DNA of 64,000 nucleotides, taken from positions 1-64,000 of the forward strand of contig PAJV01000050.1 of the NCBI GenBank assembly GCA_002706765.1, read 5' to 3'. Of this stretch, positions 18,401-27,788 are shown piece by piece; within the stretch, counting starts at the first letter, position 1, and each line of letters starts with the position of its first letter. This stretch comes from Gimesia sp. (GTDB lineage Bacteria; Planctomycetota; Planctomycetia; Planctomycetales; Planctomycetaceae). The notes beneath the pieces were generated by a model that was not told the DNA's origin, searched no databases, and saw nothing but the letters and a program-made list of their open reading frames with translations. Both the position numbers and the translations under genes were made by a program.

Positions 18401-20985
18401 GTTTCGGCAATAAGAACCTTACTATATCTCAGGTCATGGATGAACTTGAAGCTTGGTATGAATTACAAGAGCTAGAAAATAATTTCATTGAACTTGAGAA
18501 TGATAATTTGTGGATTGATGAGTCAATTAAACTCTCCGACATAGATCAAATAGAACAAGGCTATCAACTTTTAAGGTGCCAAACTCTCTATGGGTTTTCT
18601 GACTACATCTTCAATAGTATTAAAACCAGTGGTTTATATGAAAAGATCACATCTTCAGAGACATCGGAAGTCTTTCAAGAACTTTCAGTATTTCAGAGTA
18701 AATTAGAATTATCTATTGAGCATGTAGATAAATCTTTATGTCAATTTATTGAAGCGACAGACCTAGACCAAGAAGACTGGGAGACGACTTGTACTGATGA
18801 TTTGACACAACAAATTAAGCGAAATGAATTTGCACTAGAAAAAAAAGAATGGCTAAATTCTGGAGTTGATTTACAACGAAATCTCCAGACTCTACAAGAC
18901 TATGGATTTGAACAAGTTGTAAATCAGATTGCTAAAGGTATCATCGTTCCAGAAAAAGTCGTCGATTCAGTAGAACTTGGTATCTATGATTATCTTGCAA
19001 ATGAAATATTCCAAGAAAACAAAGTTATTGCGTTATTTGCCGGTAAAAGGCAACTTGGGATACAAAGTAACTTTCGTCGGTATGATGAGTCTTTGAAGCT
19101 TTTGCAAAGAGACGAAATTGCTTGTTTAGCTGCTCAGAGAGAAGTGCCTCCCGGAAATGGGGGTGGTAAAGTATCAACATATAGTGATCTTGCCTTAATT
19201 CGACACGAGTGTTTAACGAAAACTAAAAGACACATTCCTATAAGGCAGCTTATCGAACGATCAGCTAAGGCATTGGTCGCCCTGAAGCCGTGTTTCATGA
19301 TGAGTCCATTAGCTGTATCACAGTATTTACGCCCCGGTATTGTCAATTTTGACATGATTGTTATAGACGAGGCTTCGCAACTCCGACCAGAGGAAGCACT
19401 AGGGGCGATAGCAAGGGGAAAACAGTTTGTAATTGTCGGTGACCCCAAACAGCTTCCTCCTACTGATACTTTCATGACAACCTATGATGATGAAGACGAT
19501 GATCGAGATACCATTACAGATTCAGAAAGTATTCTTGATGCAAGTATCTCTCTTTTCCAAACTAGAAGGCTACGTTGGCATTATCGGTCTCAGCACGAAA
19601 GTTTAGTTGCCTTTTCAAACAAAGCATTTTATGACAATGACTTGGTCGTATTTCCTTCACCTCATAAAAATAATGATGAGTATGGGCTCAAATTCAACTA
19701 TCTTCCAGAGGGAAAATATAGTTCAGGAATGAATCATCATGAGGCTCAGATCATTGCGACTGCGATCAAAGATCATTTAATTAATCGTAGTGAAGAGTCT
19801 CTTGGTGTAGTTGCCATGAATAGAAAGCAGGCAGATCTAATTGAAGATTATGTTGAGCGGCTAACTAAAGAGGATTCTCAGTTCTCTATGTTTTTCGAAA
19901 AAGATCGCCAAAAAACAGAACCACTATTTATCAAGAATCTTGAAAACGTCCAAGGGGATGAGCGTGATGTCATTATGATCTCATGTACCTATGGTCCTGA
20001 TAAAGATGTGGGGCGTGTGTTCCAACGATTTGGGGACATCAATAAGGATGGAGGGTGGCGAAGACTGAATGTACTGTTTACTCGCTCAAAAAAGAGAATG
20101 CTAGTATTTTCTTCATTGGAATCACATGACATTCTCATATCTGAGTCTACAAATCTAAGCATAAAAGCTTTTAAGGACTTTCTTGCATATGCAAAATCAG
20201 GAGTTGTTGAACAACCTGTATATTCTGGTCGAAAAGATGGGAGTGACTTTCAAATTGCTGTTAAAGATGCCTTAAGAAAAAGGGGCTATGAGTGTGAATC
20301 TGAAGTTGGAGTCGCAGGTTTCTTTATCGATTTGGCAGTAATAGACCCAAAGTCTCCCGGACGTTTTCTGATAGGGATAGAGTGTGATGGGGCGACGTAT
20401 CACTCTGCAAAATCAGTAAGAGATCGTGATAGACTCAGACAAATTATTTTGGAACGGCTTGGGTGGACTATTCGTCGGATATGGTCACCTGATTGGTTTA
20501 AGAATCCAGATGCGGAAATTGATACGATTGTTAATGCTTTGGAATACCAACAAAAGCAATTAAGTAAACTAGATTCTAAATCAACTCAAAAAGAAATAGA
20601 TGAGATTTTGAGCACTAGCAGACTTCAGAATATTCAAGAAAGCAAAGCCCATGAACCTGACAGCGATTTCGAAGAAGATGTGATTCAACTTTTATCTGAA
20701 AAAGGAATCGAGTGTGATTCCCAAGTAGAAGTAGGACAATACAGAATCGATATTGCCATTCGTAATCCATACAATTCAGGTCAATATTTATTAGGAATCG
20801 AATGTGATGGTGCAAGCTATCATTCTTCATACTTGAAACGAGCAGAAGATAGGGTTCGTCAAGATGCACTTGAAAAGTCTGGGTGGATTATTCATCGGAT
20901 ATGGTCTACCGATTGGTTTGAGAACCCCCGTAAAGAGATTGAGAAAATTGAAGATAAGATTGATCAGATGATAAATCAAAACTAA
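15481..20985 (+). CDS. DUF4011-SF1 helicase-Vsr-type nuclease giant protein (Hhe-like defence protein)
   Basis: 1,834 aa. Residues about 10-190 match DUF4011 (LLDMSKRNKLLKF near the start). A DNA2/NAM7-type SF1 helicase is split by a long insert: Walker A EGPPGTGKSQTITN near residue 353, and about 930 residues later Walker B VIDEASQLRPEEA near 1295 with GDPKQLPPTD. NVQGDERDVIMIS and RRLNVLFTRSKKRM carry the later motifs. The insert is mostly helical and coiled-coil-like. The C-terminus has two Vsr/MTES_1575-like nuclease domains in tandem. DUF4011-helicase-Vsr single proteins are known anti-phage factors (called Hhe). The start at 15481 is chosen over a GTG at 15439 because the latter adds a Cys-rich stub outside the family pattern. 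The gene is A+T-rich. Confidence 0.85.
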   Translation: MSSTSNDQESVLSSLEASRKKLLDMSKRNKLLKFDLESKRSKKMVRIIDYPLSLLAECLVDIEKKYFFEPIDEPDEREYLQIKDSEGNNFKKKPDPEAWAKHLGINTSFNLPLTSGDEQPKYLLKSLHYPSELEKILHGISKDQINGIQEKGVNSLYLACGFLKYYESESSDLAMYAPLYLIPITLTRDTLDKKTQTYKYSLTWTNDDIHSNVSLQEKIRLEFNLQIPDTDEMSAKEYIEAIAGLLGQHSKNPVLKRWEVINCATLAFFDFTRIAMYQDLDPSRWPANSPIQEHPIIQRFFSSSELEEGIVGFQSEHNIDQIKDIHEKFPLIDDADSSQHSALVDVLDRKNLVIEGPPGTGKSQTITNIIAAALSQGQKVLFVSAKQAALDVVLNRLNRAGLGSFCLALHTNNLQKGEIHKSIKQRLDENFRRPTELNSDISRLEDHKAKLLEYAEVINTNWKSTELTPHKILSKATYLRVKLNVDPESLHPKGHDGSVLTPQNRNAIIDAAHEIVIHYQELKNEMGDSKPLYEHPWYGVKRTKIIPKDARLILSFLEEHNSNLIQLKTIADEFEQYLGTELGNISSYFLAEQAHVELRSLPSDIDDELLSVAKEMTTERIKVLGRYIELNSKMKEKLNQLSVKLKHRDNSHHEYIKKFERLIENLLEIGIEKGTSLSELDSTGQLVTQVYDELHILLEPLIQVKDQLGDKSNNFLEPSMNGLKEIKELINAAYKLPSDLWDWRDPSMEGIEANKLIPEIKVIIYDLSKKKEALKQYFNVENHLSIKELSDLRLYFLENHNKKFKWLSTSWWKHKKQLKQISSRSCDVSILYKKIKYLIEFKKENESFESNERYRRLLGKHFNGLETPIEKIEHLKNWYFEIRQRYGKSLGARKIFGDLIISLPCETLELLVSLKSDGYEERVDQLINGIEGIKKTFPKIGGMRESSMLLENDKSVFEDLLKILNRYYKNHDECFGNKNLTISQVMDELEAWYELQELENNFIELENDNLWIDESIKLSDIDQIEQGYQLLRCQTLYGFSDYIFNSIKTSGLYEKITSSETSEVFQELSVFQSKLELSIEHVDKSLCQFIEATDLDQEDWETTCTDDLTQQIKRNEFALEKKEWLNSGVDLQRNLQTLQDYGFEQVVNQIAKGIIVPEKVVDSVELGIYDYLANEIFQENKVIALFAGKRQLGIQSNFRRYDESLKLLQRDEIACLAAQREVPPGNGGGKVSTYSDLALIRHECLTKTKRHIPIRQLIERSAKALVALKPCFMMSPLAVSQYLRPGIVNFDMIVIDEASQLRPEEALGAIARGKQFVIVGDPKQLPPTDTFMTTYDDEDDDRDTITDSESILDASISLFQTRRLRWHYRSQHESLVAFSNKAFYDNDLVVFPSPHKNNDEYGLKFNYLPEGKYSSGMNHHEAQIIATAIKDHLINRSEESLGVVAMNRKQADLIEDYVERLTKEDSQFSMFFEKDRQKTEPLFIKNLENVQGDERDVIMISCTYGPDKDVGRVFQRFGDINKDGGWRRLNVLFTRSKKRMLVFSSLESHDILISESTNLSIKAFKDFLAYAKSGVVEQPVYSGRKDGSDFQIAVKDALRKRGYECESEVGVAGFFIDLAVIDPKSPGRFLIGIECDGATYHSAKSVRDRDRLRQIILERLGWTIRRIWSPDWFKNPDAEIDTIVNALEYQQKQLSKLDSKSTQKEIDEILSTSRLQNIQESKAHEPDSDFEEDVIQLLSEKGIECDSQVEVGQYRIDIAIRNPYNSGQYLLGIECDGASYHSSYLKRAEDRVRQDALEKSGWIIHRIWSTDWFENPRKEIEKIEDKIDQMINQN
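20242..20958 (+). repeat. Tandem duplication of the Vsr-like nuclease domain inside the DUF4011 protein
   Basis: Two copies of about 95 residues (about 1588-1685 and 1728-1825). Copy 1 reads LIGIECDGATYHS and RRIWSPDWFKNP. Copy 2 reads LLGIECDGASYHS and HRIWSTDWFENP. Both keep the upstream Asp (FIDLAV and RIDIAI), so both may be active. A polar linker of about 40 residues separates them. Confidence 0.85.
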
Positions 20986-21264
20986 CAGAAATTACCGGCT
21001 AAAAAACATAATCCTCAGATAGACATCATTTTGTCAATTGGAATTAAGTATAGAAAAAAGAGAGTGATCCACAAACAATTAGATGCAAGACGCCATTTCA
21101 TCACAAAACCACAACACGAAGCATCGTTCGGATTAGTTGTTACCCAAGAAGAGTCGGGAGAAGTGGAAAAGAATATTGTAGCAGTACCGGCAAAAACAAT
21201 TTTGCTTTTGTTATAATTTTGTAACTCAATGTAAATTAACATCATTGCTATGATTGCTGTATAA
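20986..21264. other. Spacer between the DUF4011 gene and the helicase gene
   Basis: No clear gene. A 61-codon plus-strand frame with a TTG start (21031-21216) is basic at its start and hydrophobic only at its last residues. It has no ribosome site and I do not call it. The size allows a separate promoter for the helicase/GHKL pair. Confidence 0.4.
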
Positions 21265-24200
21265 ATGCCGGTCTCACAACCTTTCCATCTGGGACAAATC
21301 GTTCGCCTGAAATCTCAGCCAGATAAAATCGGTGCTGTTGTAGAAGTAAAAGAGTCAGCCCCGGAATATCAATATACCGTTCTTATCGATGGAAAGGCAT
21401 CCAATTATTTTACCTCACAGTTGATAGCTGATGACGAACCCAGTCAAATCAAGCAGGTTCTGTCAGCAACAGAATGTCAGGCACTTCTCACAGCCCGCTT
21501 AATCAATCACCCAAGCACATCAACGCTCTATTCATTAAATGCTGCCCGGATTGATTTTGTTCCGTATCAATACCGCCCTGTGCTTCGATTTCTTCGAGCT
21601 GACCGCCCCCGCCTGCTGATCGCAGATGGTGTTGGCGTTGGAAAGACCATAGAAGCAGGTTTGATCTTACGGGAACTACAGGCTCGACAGGAAATCAACT
21701 CTGTATTAATCATTTGTCCCCGACCACTCATTTCTGAAAAGAAGTGGCAGACAGAAATGAAGCGGTTCGATCAGAACTTTGAACATTTCGACGGAAAAAT
21801 GCTTCGTCACTGCATTTCCGAATGCGATCTTGATGGAGAATGGCCTGAAAGACACCAGTTTGGAATCATTCCATATTCAATACTTAATGAAGAAATTATC
21901 ACTGGGACTAGGAAAGACCGAAATTCAAAAAAGCCATGCCTGCTAGATCTTGATCCAGCACCTCATTTCGACCTTGTTATTGTGGACGAAGCCCACCGGA
22001 TCTCGAACCCCACTACTTATGGTCACGAAGCTGTTAAATATTTCTGCGATAACGCAGAAGCTGTCATATTTTTGACTGCCACTCCCCTCCAGCTTGGCAA
22101 TAGTGACCTTTTTTCACTATTAAATCTGTTGAGACCAGATGTAGTGATTGATCGTGATAGTTTCGATCACATGTCAGAGCCGAATCCCATGATCAATGAA
22201 GCGGTGAGACAAGCCCGTAGTGCCTCTGTTAAATGGCAATCCAAAGCGTTGGAAAGTCTGAAAAAGGCACAGTTGACCCCTTGGGGGACTTCAATGTTTA
22301 CTGGTAACCCCGAAGTGGATGAAATCACCGATAAGCTATCTTCTCCTGATGTCTCGGAACAGGAGAGGATTAAAATTATCGATCAACTTGAAAACCTGCA
22401 TTCGTTTTCGGGGATTATCAATCGTACTCGCCGACGTGATATTGGTGAATTTACGATACGACAATCCCACACAGTAGAAGTCCCTTTTACTGATTCTCAA
22501 AACACTTTGCATGATGCTCTTTTGAAAGTACAGTCAGAAATTCTTGCAGATTTGCACGGCTCCAGAAGTGTCAACTTCATGATGTCCACGATTCGCCGTC
22601 AGGCAGCCAGTTGCTTATATGGACTTGCACCATATATCAAAGACATTCTCTCACGACATGTTAGTGAAGAGGAACTCTCAGAAGTAGACATCGAAGATTT
22701 TGGGATCGAATCAGGTGATTTGAATTCTATCGCTGAAAGAATCCAATCAGTTATTGCTATGGCGAATAATCTGGACAAGAAAGATCCCAAGCTTGAGAAA
22801 GTGATTCAACTTGTAAACCAAAAGCAGGATGCCCAGATATATCCTAACCACCGAATCATGATATTTAGCTCGTTTCGACACACTTTGCATTACCTCAAAG
22901 AAGGACTGTTAAGTGCCGGGATTCGAGTCGGTCTAGTTCATGGTAATGTTCCTGATGAAGAACGCACAACAGTTCGTCACCGTTTCGAGCGACCTAAAGA
23001 TGATCCAGAAGCTCTCGACGTGGTTTTGTTTTCCGAAGTTGGGTGTGAAGGTCTGGACTACCAGTTCTGCGATTGCATCATCAATTATGACCTACCGTGG
23101 AACCCAATGCGAATTGAACAGCGAATTGGTCGTATTGATCGAAACGGACAAAAAAGCCAGTTTGTCAGCGTTTACAATATGATCACACCGGGGACAGTTG
23201 ATGCTGATATTTATGAACGTTGTTTAATGCGTATTGGAATATTTGAGCAGGCTGTGGGTGCCAGCGAGGACATACTCGGAAAAATCACAAAAGAGTTAAA
23301 TGAGATTGCTGTTAAATCAGAACTGACTCCCGCCGAACGTCAGGAACGTCTGCGACAACTGGAAGACAATGAAATACGCCAGCTTCTCGAAGAAGAGAAG
23401 TTGGAAGAAAAACAGCATGAGTTCTTCGGGATCTCTGTACCCTTAAAAGATCGATTCAATGCGGATGTTGATCATGCTACGAGTTATTGGCTGGAGCCGG
23501 AAGCAATTCAGAATATGCTCGGTACATATCTGGAGACGATCAACGAATCAGCGGCAATTCTTGGAAAAGCGGAAATCAAATCATTGCGTTTGAATGAAGA
23601 TGCACGCAGGAAATTGCTACAGGACGCTCGTATCCTTTCCAGTAATAATGATATTCAACAACGGAACTGGGAAAAATGGCTGAAAGGCAATGAACCACAT
23701 TTACCAATAACATTTGATGGAGAAACTGCCAATGAAGACCGTTCGGTTCAGTTATTGAGTCCGGTACATCCACTGACACGTCAGGCAGCCTTTTCATTTG
23801 ACACACATACGGACCCTGAAATTCACTTTTCTGTTACAGATAATAGGTTTACAGAAGGAGTCTACCCTTTTGCTATTTATCAGTGGGATTTCATTGGGTT
23901 AAGGCATGATCTGGAGCTTATAGTCATTTCAAGTAATGAAAGCATCTCCAGCCATTTCTTTGAATTAATGCAGGTTGCTAAAGACTCTGATTCTGGTAGT
24001 TCAGAAATGGATCTGACTACTCTTGAGTCACTCCACTATAACAGTTGGAAAGCTGCCCTTGTTTTCCATCGGGGGAAAGTTATCAAGCTGGCAGAATTTA
24101 AACGACAGAGTCTGAAAGCCAGTTATGAAGGTCGCATTTCTATGCTTAATGATCGCCTGCGGTCTGCAACTGAAAAGAAGATTCAACGAATGAGAGAAGC

Positions 24201-24345
24201 TGAAATCAATCGGGCTAATCGGGAATATGAAGAAAGGTCCGCTGAATTAAGCAGCAGGGTTGAGAACCCTGATATCAGGTATGAGCGGATTTTAGTGGGA
24301 ACGCTTGAAATCAAAAGCGGGGAGTATGAATGTCCAAAGAAATAA
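21265..24345 (+). CDS. SNF2/RapA-like SF2 helicase (candidate defence motor)
   Basis: 1,026 aa. The N-terminal 65 residues look like a small SH3/Tudor-type barrel (FHLGQIVRLKSQPDKIGAVVEV), as in RapA-type proteins. Motif I is GVGVGKTIEAG near residue 122, motif II is VDEAHRISNP near 238, motif III is FLTATPLQLGN, motif VI is QRIGRIDRNGQKS near 617. A charged helical tail follows, ending in a beta-rich domain. SNF2-like motors of this style occur in DISARM (DrmD) and Dpd (DpdE), but the partner genes of those systems are absent. The next gene starts inside this one (16-base overlap), so the two almost certainly work as a pair. The start codon has only a weak ribosome site. Confidence 0.82.
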   Translation: MPVSQPFHLGQIVRLKSQPDKIGAVVEVKESAPEYQYTVLIDGKASNYFTSQLIADDEPSQIKQVLSATECQALLTARLINHPSTSTLYSLNAARIDFVPYQYRPVLRFLRADRPRLLIADGVGVGKTIEAGLILRELQARQEINSVLIICPRPLISEKKWQTEMKRFDQNFEHFDGKMLRHCISECDLDGEWPERHQFGIIPYSILNEEIITGTRKDRNSKKPCLLDLDPAPHFDLVIVDEAHRISNPTTYGHEAVKYFCDNAEAVIFLTATPLQLGNSDLFSLLNLLRPDVVIDRDSFDHMSEPNPMINEAVRQARSASVKWQSKALESLKKAQLTPWGTSMFTGNPEVDEITDKLSSPDVSEQERIKIIDQLENLHSFSGIINRTRRRDIGEFTIRQSHTVEVPFTDSQNTLHDALLKVQSEILADLHGSRSVNFMMSTIRRQAASCLYGLAPYIKDILSRHVSEEELSEVDIEDFGIESGDLNSIAERIQSVIAMANNLDKKDPKLEKVIQLVNQKQDAQIYPNHRIMIFSSFRHTLHYLKEGLLSAGIRVGLVHGNVPDEERTTVRHRFERPKDDPEALDVVLFSEVGCEGLDYQFCDCIINYDLPWNPMRIEQRIGRIDRNGQKSQFVSVYNMITPGTVDADIYERCLMRIGIFEQAVGASEDILGKITKELNEIAVKSELTPAERQERLRQLEDNEIRQLLEEEKLEEKQHEFFGISVPLKDRFNADVDHATSYWLEPEAIQNMLGTYLETINESAAILGKAEIKSLRLNEDARRKLLQDARILSSNNDIQQRNWEKWLKGNEPHLPITFDGETANEDRSVQLLSPVHPLTRQAAFSFDTHTDPEIHFSVTDNRFTEGVYPFAIYQWDFIGLRHDLELIVISSNESISSHFFELMQVAKDSDSGSSEMDLTTLESLHYNSWKAALVFHRGKVIKLAEFKRQSLKASYEGRISMLNDRLRSATEKKIQRMREAEINRANREYEERSAELSSRVENPDIRYERILVGTLEIKSGEYECPKK

Positions 24346-27300
24346 CCTTCTTAGAGGAAGTAAGAGAAGACAGGGGTGATCTAGCAAGAGCAGCAAAGAA
24401 GCATCCGGGTTTCTGGGAGCACTTTGAAGACTTCTACCCAGACAGTGCTCATTTTATTTATGAGTTATTGCAAAATGCTGAGGACGAAAAAGCCACCTCT
24501 GTTTCCTTTTCATTGAATGAGCACAATTTAATATTCGAGCACAATGGTGATCCATTTAGTGAGGATGATGTCAGGGGAATAACTGATATAAGTCGAGGAA
24601 CAAAAAAAGATGACGAAGAAAAGATAGGACGCTTTGGAGTCGGATTTAAATCTGTATTTGCCTATACCAATACCCCAAGCATCTATTCTCCTACTTACTC
24701 ATTTAAGCTGGAGGAAAGAGTTCTCCCTGTTGAATTACCCAGAGATGAATCCCTTGGCAACAGTACTCGATTTGTTTTTCATTTAGGCTGTGAAACTAAG
24801 AGTTCTCAAGAAGCATACGAAGATATTTATAAGTGGCTTAGTGAGTTATCAGAAATTTCATTACTATTCCTGACACATCTTAAAGAACTTCATTGGTGTG
24901 ATTTGCATTTTCAAAGAATTAAACACTCAGAGTATCACTATGAAGTTCGAAAGAAACAAAAAAAGAAAACTGTTATTTCACAGCACTTTCTACGATATTC
25001 AGAGTTGGTGACTGGGCTAAATTCACAATATGTAAGTGTAGCGTTTCTGCTCACTTTGTTAGAGGAAAAAATACACTTCGATCCCAAAATACAATTGTCA
25101 CAGCAATTTAAAATTGTAGCTGCTGAACCGGGAACAGTATCAGTCTCATTTCCAGCGATTAACGAGACATCTGGGCTCAACTTTCACTTGCATGCACCAT
25201 TCATTACTGGGCGTAGTCGAGAGTCTATAAAAAGGGATCACAACGACAATAGACCTCTTTTCGAACAACTTGCTGAGCTTGTTTCGGGTTCACTATTTCA
25301 TATCAGAGACACAAACTTTCTTACAGCAGAGTTTCTATCTGTATTACCAAACAAGAAAGATAGCTTACAAGAACCATACACTTTAATTCGTGAAGCCATT
25401 TTAGAGACCATGAATGAGCAGCAACTTACTCCCACATACTATAAAGGATATGCCCCTGCTAAAACTCTGGTTCAGAGCAAGGCGTCATTAAAGCGATTGC
25501 TATCGAAAACAGATGTCAGTTTCTTATCAGAGTATTTTGAACGACGGAATGATCGGAATGAGTGGGCAATTGGTATTTCACAAAAGAATTCTCGTTTAGA
25601 TCACTTCCTCACTTCACTTGATATACCTAATTGGAAGAATGATGATTTCATTGACTTATTAAAACAAAATGCAAATATCCCTACGTATCAGATGAAGCCT
25701 GATGAGGAGTTACTTGCATGGTTAATATCTAAGTCTGATGTATGGATGCAATCATTGTATGCATTTCTTTATTCAGAATTGAACAATGAAGATAGATTCG
25801 GTGAACTTGAATCACTGTTGATTGTAAGAATGTGTGATGGTTCACTCAGAACAGGTTCAGGATCATATTTTCAAAGCGATGAAGACCAGAATGACACAAC
25901 ATTCCGTCGAGTCAATAAAAGTATTTATACTTCTGGGAAAAACGAAAAGATCAAAAAGAAAGCCAGAGAATTTCTAGTAGAAATTGGTGTAAGAGAGGTA
26001 GAAGAATCTGACTTAATAAAATCCATACTCGATGATCGATATAAACCTGATCGTCCAGATACCCACAAATATTTAAATGAGATAGGCACAAATACTTTAT
26101 CGAGCGACATGAAGAGATTCATTCATTTCCTAGAAGAAAATCCAAGAAATGCCCATTTATTTAAGAATTATTTTCTCTTTGAAACGGATGACGGAAGAGG
26201 TGCAAGGCCATCGTGGGTATATCTTGATACGCCTTTTTATCATTCTGGCCTTAAGCCATTCTATGGATCACTCAAAAAAGGATATGGATCTAGTAAATAT
26301 TCGCTTACTAACCGCTACTTAAACCTAGAAATCGATCCAGAGAGAATTGGCAAATTCGCAATAGCTGTTGGGGCAACGATTCGTTTGGTTCCAGATAAGA
26401 GTCCATGTTGTTGGAATCCATCATGGGATGAACTTTCAGATGTAGCCGGAAAGCGTCGTACATCTTCTAGTATTGACGAAGACTATGAAATTGAAGGTTT
26501 AGGTGAGGTATTAGAAAAACCATCAATCGAAATATCTTGTTTAATTTGGAAGACGCTGTGCTCCTTACCAGATCAACCAAATTATTTGGAAGCATGCTAT
26601 CAAAGAAACGAAGCTAACGGTGCTCGGTGTGCTCCTTCACAACTGGTTCATACACTTAGGAGTGCTAGTTGGATTCCACAAAATAACGATACTTTTGTTA
26701 AACCCGTGGATGCATCTGTTGAAATGTTACCTGATGGCTTCCCATATGATTCGGGGCAGAAATGGCTCAGTGCCGTAGAGTTTGGCCGAAGTGGTCAAAA
26801 AAGAAAAGAACAGCGAAGAACAGAGCAGAATATCGCCAATAAATTAGGCCTTTCTCTAGAGGATGTTGATATTGTCAAACAAAATAAAGAAGAGTTTGAG
26901 CAATTCAAAGAGCAAATAAAAAGAAAGGCTGCTAATAAACATACAATTGATAATTCAAGCTCTGGAAATATTGAACGCCGCCGCCAGAAAAATATCGAAC
27001 GATTGAAAAAGGCCCCAACAAAGAATACTACTAAGAGAGTTCGGTCTGTACGTGCATATTCCAAATCTGAATATGACGGTCATGCTCTACTGGATTACTA
27101 TTTTAATGTAGAAGAAGATCAGCCCTTTTGTCAGCTATGTTGTGACACAATGCCTTTTGTAAATCAGAAGGAGGAAGTGTTTGTTGAATATGTTGATCTA
27201 CTTTCCAAAAGGTGGGCGGATCATGTTGGTGTTCAACTACCAGTGATGACAGATCTCAAATTGGTTTTGTGTCCCGTCTGTAGCGAAATATATCAACAAT

Positions 27301-27485
27301 ACATTCATAAAGATGTCGAAGCTCAAAAACGTTTATTTAGCTACCTGCTGGAAGATCACGAAGATGATTTCATCATTTGTGATCGAGAAAAGCGACGAGA
27401 TGGAAAAGACAACACTCTCAGGTTTGACCAAAAACATTTAGATGGTATTCGAGTATGTCTGGAGTCCCTTACCCTCCCTGATTAA
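24330..27485 (+). CDS. Sacsin-like GHKL ATPase with degenerate HNH/zinc C-terminus
   Basis: 1,051 aa. The N-terminus is a histidine-kinase/HSP90-like ATPase of the sacsin type: N box ELLQNAED (residues 45-52), G1 HNGDPF (71-76), G2 GRFGVGFKS (100-108). A very long middle region has no motif I can name. Near residue 931 begins a Cys motif (FCQLCCDTMPF), matched by CPVC near 980, as in HNH zinc knuckles. The expected His-His after the first knuckle is replaced by VEYVDLL, so nuclease activity is doubtful. A basic segment (ERRRQKNIERLKK) precedes it. SD-like GGGGAG lies six bases before the ATG. The overlap with the helicase gene marks an operon. The pair may be a known but unnamed defence module; I cannot assign it. 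Confidence 0.8.
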   Translation: MSKEITFLEEVREDRGDLARAAKKHPGFWEHFEDFYPDSAHFIYELLQNAEDEKATSVSFSLNEHNLIFEHNGDPFSEDDVRGITDISRGTKKDDEEKIGRFGVGFKSVFAYTNTPSIYSPTYSFKLEERVLPVELPRDESLGNSTRFVFHLGCETKSSQEAYEDIYKWLSELSEISLLFLTHLKELHWCDLHFQRIKHSEYHYEVRKKQKKKTVISQHFLRYSELVTGLNSQYVSVAFLLTLLEEKIHFDPKIQLSQQFKIVAAEPGTVSVSFPAINETSGLNFHLHAPFITGRSRESIKRDHNDNRPLFEQLAELVSGSLFHIRDTNFLTAEFLSVLPNKKDSLQEPYTLIREAILETMNEQQLTPTYYKGYAPAKTLVQSKASLKRLLSKTDVSFLSEYFERRNDRNEWAIGISQKNSRLDHFLTSLDIPNWKNDDFIDLLKQNANIPTYQMKPDEELLAWLISKSDVWMQSLYAFLYSELNNEDRFGELESLLIVRMCDGSLRTGSGSYFQSDEDQNDTTFRRVNKSIYTSGKNEKIKKKAREFLVEIGVREVEESDLIKSILDDRYKPDRPDTHKYLNEIGTNTLSSDMKRFIHFLEENPRNAHLFKNYFLFETDDGRGARPSWVYLDTPFYHSGLKPFYGSLKKGYGSSKYSLTNRYLNLEIDPERIGKFAIAVGATIRLVPDKSPCCWNPSWDELSDVAGKRRTSSSIDEDYEIEGLGEVLEKPSIEISCLIWKTLCSLPDQPNYLEACYQRNEANGARCAPSQLVHTLRSASWIPQNNDTFVKPVDASVEMLPDGFPYDSGQKWLSAVEFGRSGQKRKEQRRTEQNIANKLGLSLEDVDIVKQNKEEFEQFKEQIKRKAANKHTIDNSSSGNIERRRQKNIERLKKAPTKNTTKRVRSVRAYSKSEYDGHALLDYYFNVEEDQPFCQLCCDTMPFVNQKEEVFVEYVDLLSKRWADHVGVQLPVMTDLKLVLCPVCSEIYQQYIHKDVEAQKRLFSYLLEDHEDDFIICDREKRRDGKDNTLRFDQKHLDGIRVCLESLTLPD

Positions 27486-27618
27486 ATCTTCTGATGCATA
27501 AAACAGAAAAATACGAAACACTGAATACACTCATATTTTCGTTCATTCCTAGATCGCAGCTTGTGAAAAGAGAGTTTATTAGATGTTTAAACCACAACGT
27601 GATATTTGAGGTGACGTG

Positions 27619-27780
27619 ATGAATAAAAAGATTCGTTGGGTTCGAACGCCGAAAGATAGATACTGCACAATCGCAGGGAATCTTTTTTTAATGAGTATTA
27701 CTTTAGCAGCGTGTTTATTTACTTTGACACTAAGTATTGGTGTTTTTTCCGCTACAATCAAATTGTTTTTTGCTAATTAG
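27619..27780 (+). CDS. 53-aa single-span membrane protein
   Basis: ATG at 27619, preceded by GAGGTGA at 27609-27615. The product starts with a basic stretch (MNKKIRWVRTPKDR) and has one long hydrophobic segment from about residue 19 to 51. The family is unknown. The positive-inside rule puts the N-terminus in the cytoplasm. Eight bases separate its stop from the next membrane gene, so the two form a pair. It lies 134 bp after the GHKL ATPase and could belong to that unit as a membrane effector, or be independent (inference). Confidence 0.6.
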   Translation: MNKKIRWVRTPKDRYCTIAGNLFLMSITLAACLFTLTLSIGVFSATIKLFFAN

Positions 27781-27788
27781 ATTAGTGG

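Noticed and set aside
21031-21216. 61-codon frame between the DUF4011 and helicase genes
   Set aside because: TTG start without a ribosome site and no conserved feature.
21265-24345. Calling the helicase DrmD (DISARM) or DpdE
   Set aside because: None of drmA/B/C, a DISARM methylase or Dpd genes is present in the window; only the motor type is similar.
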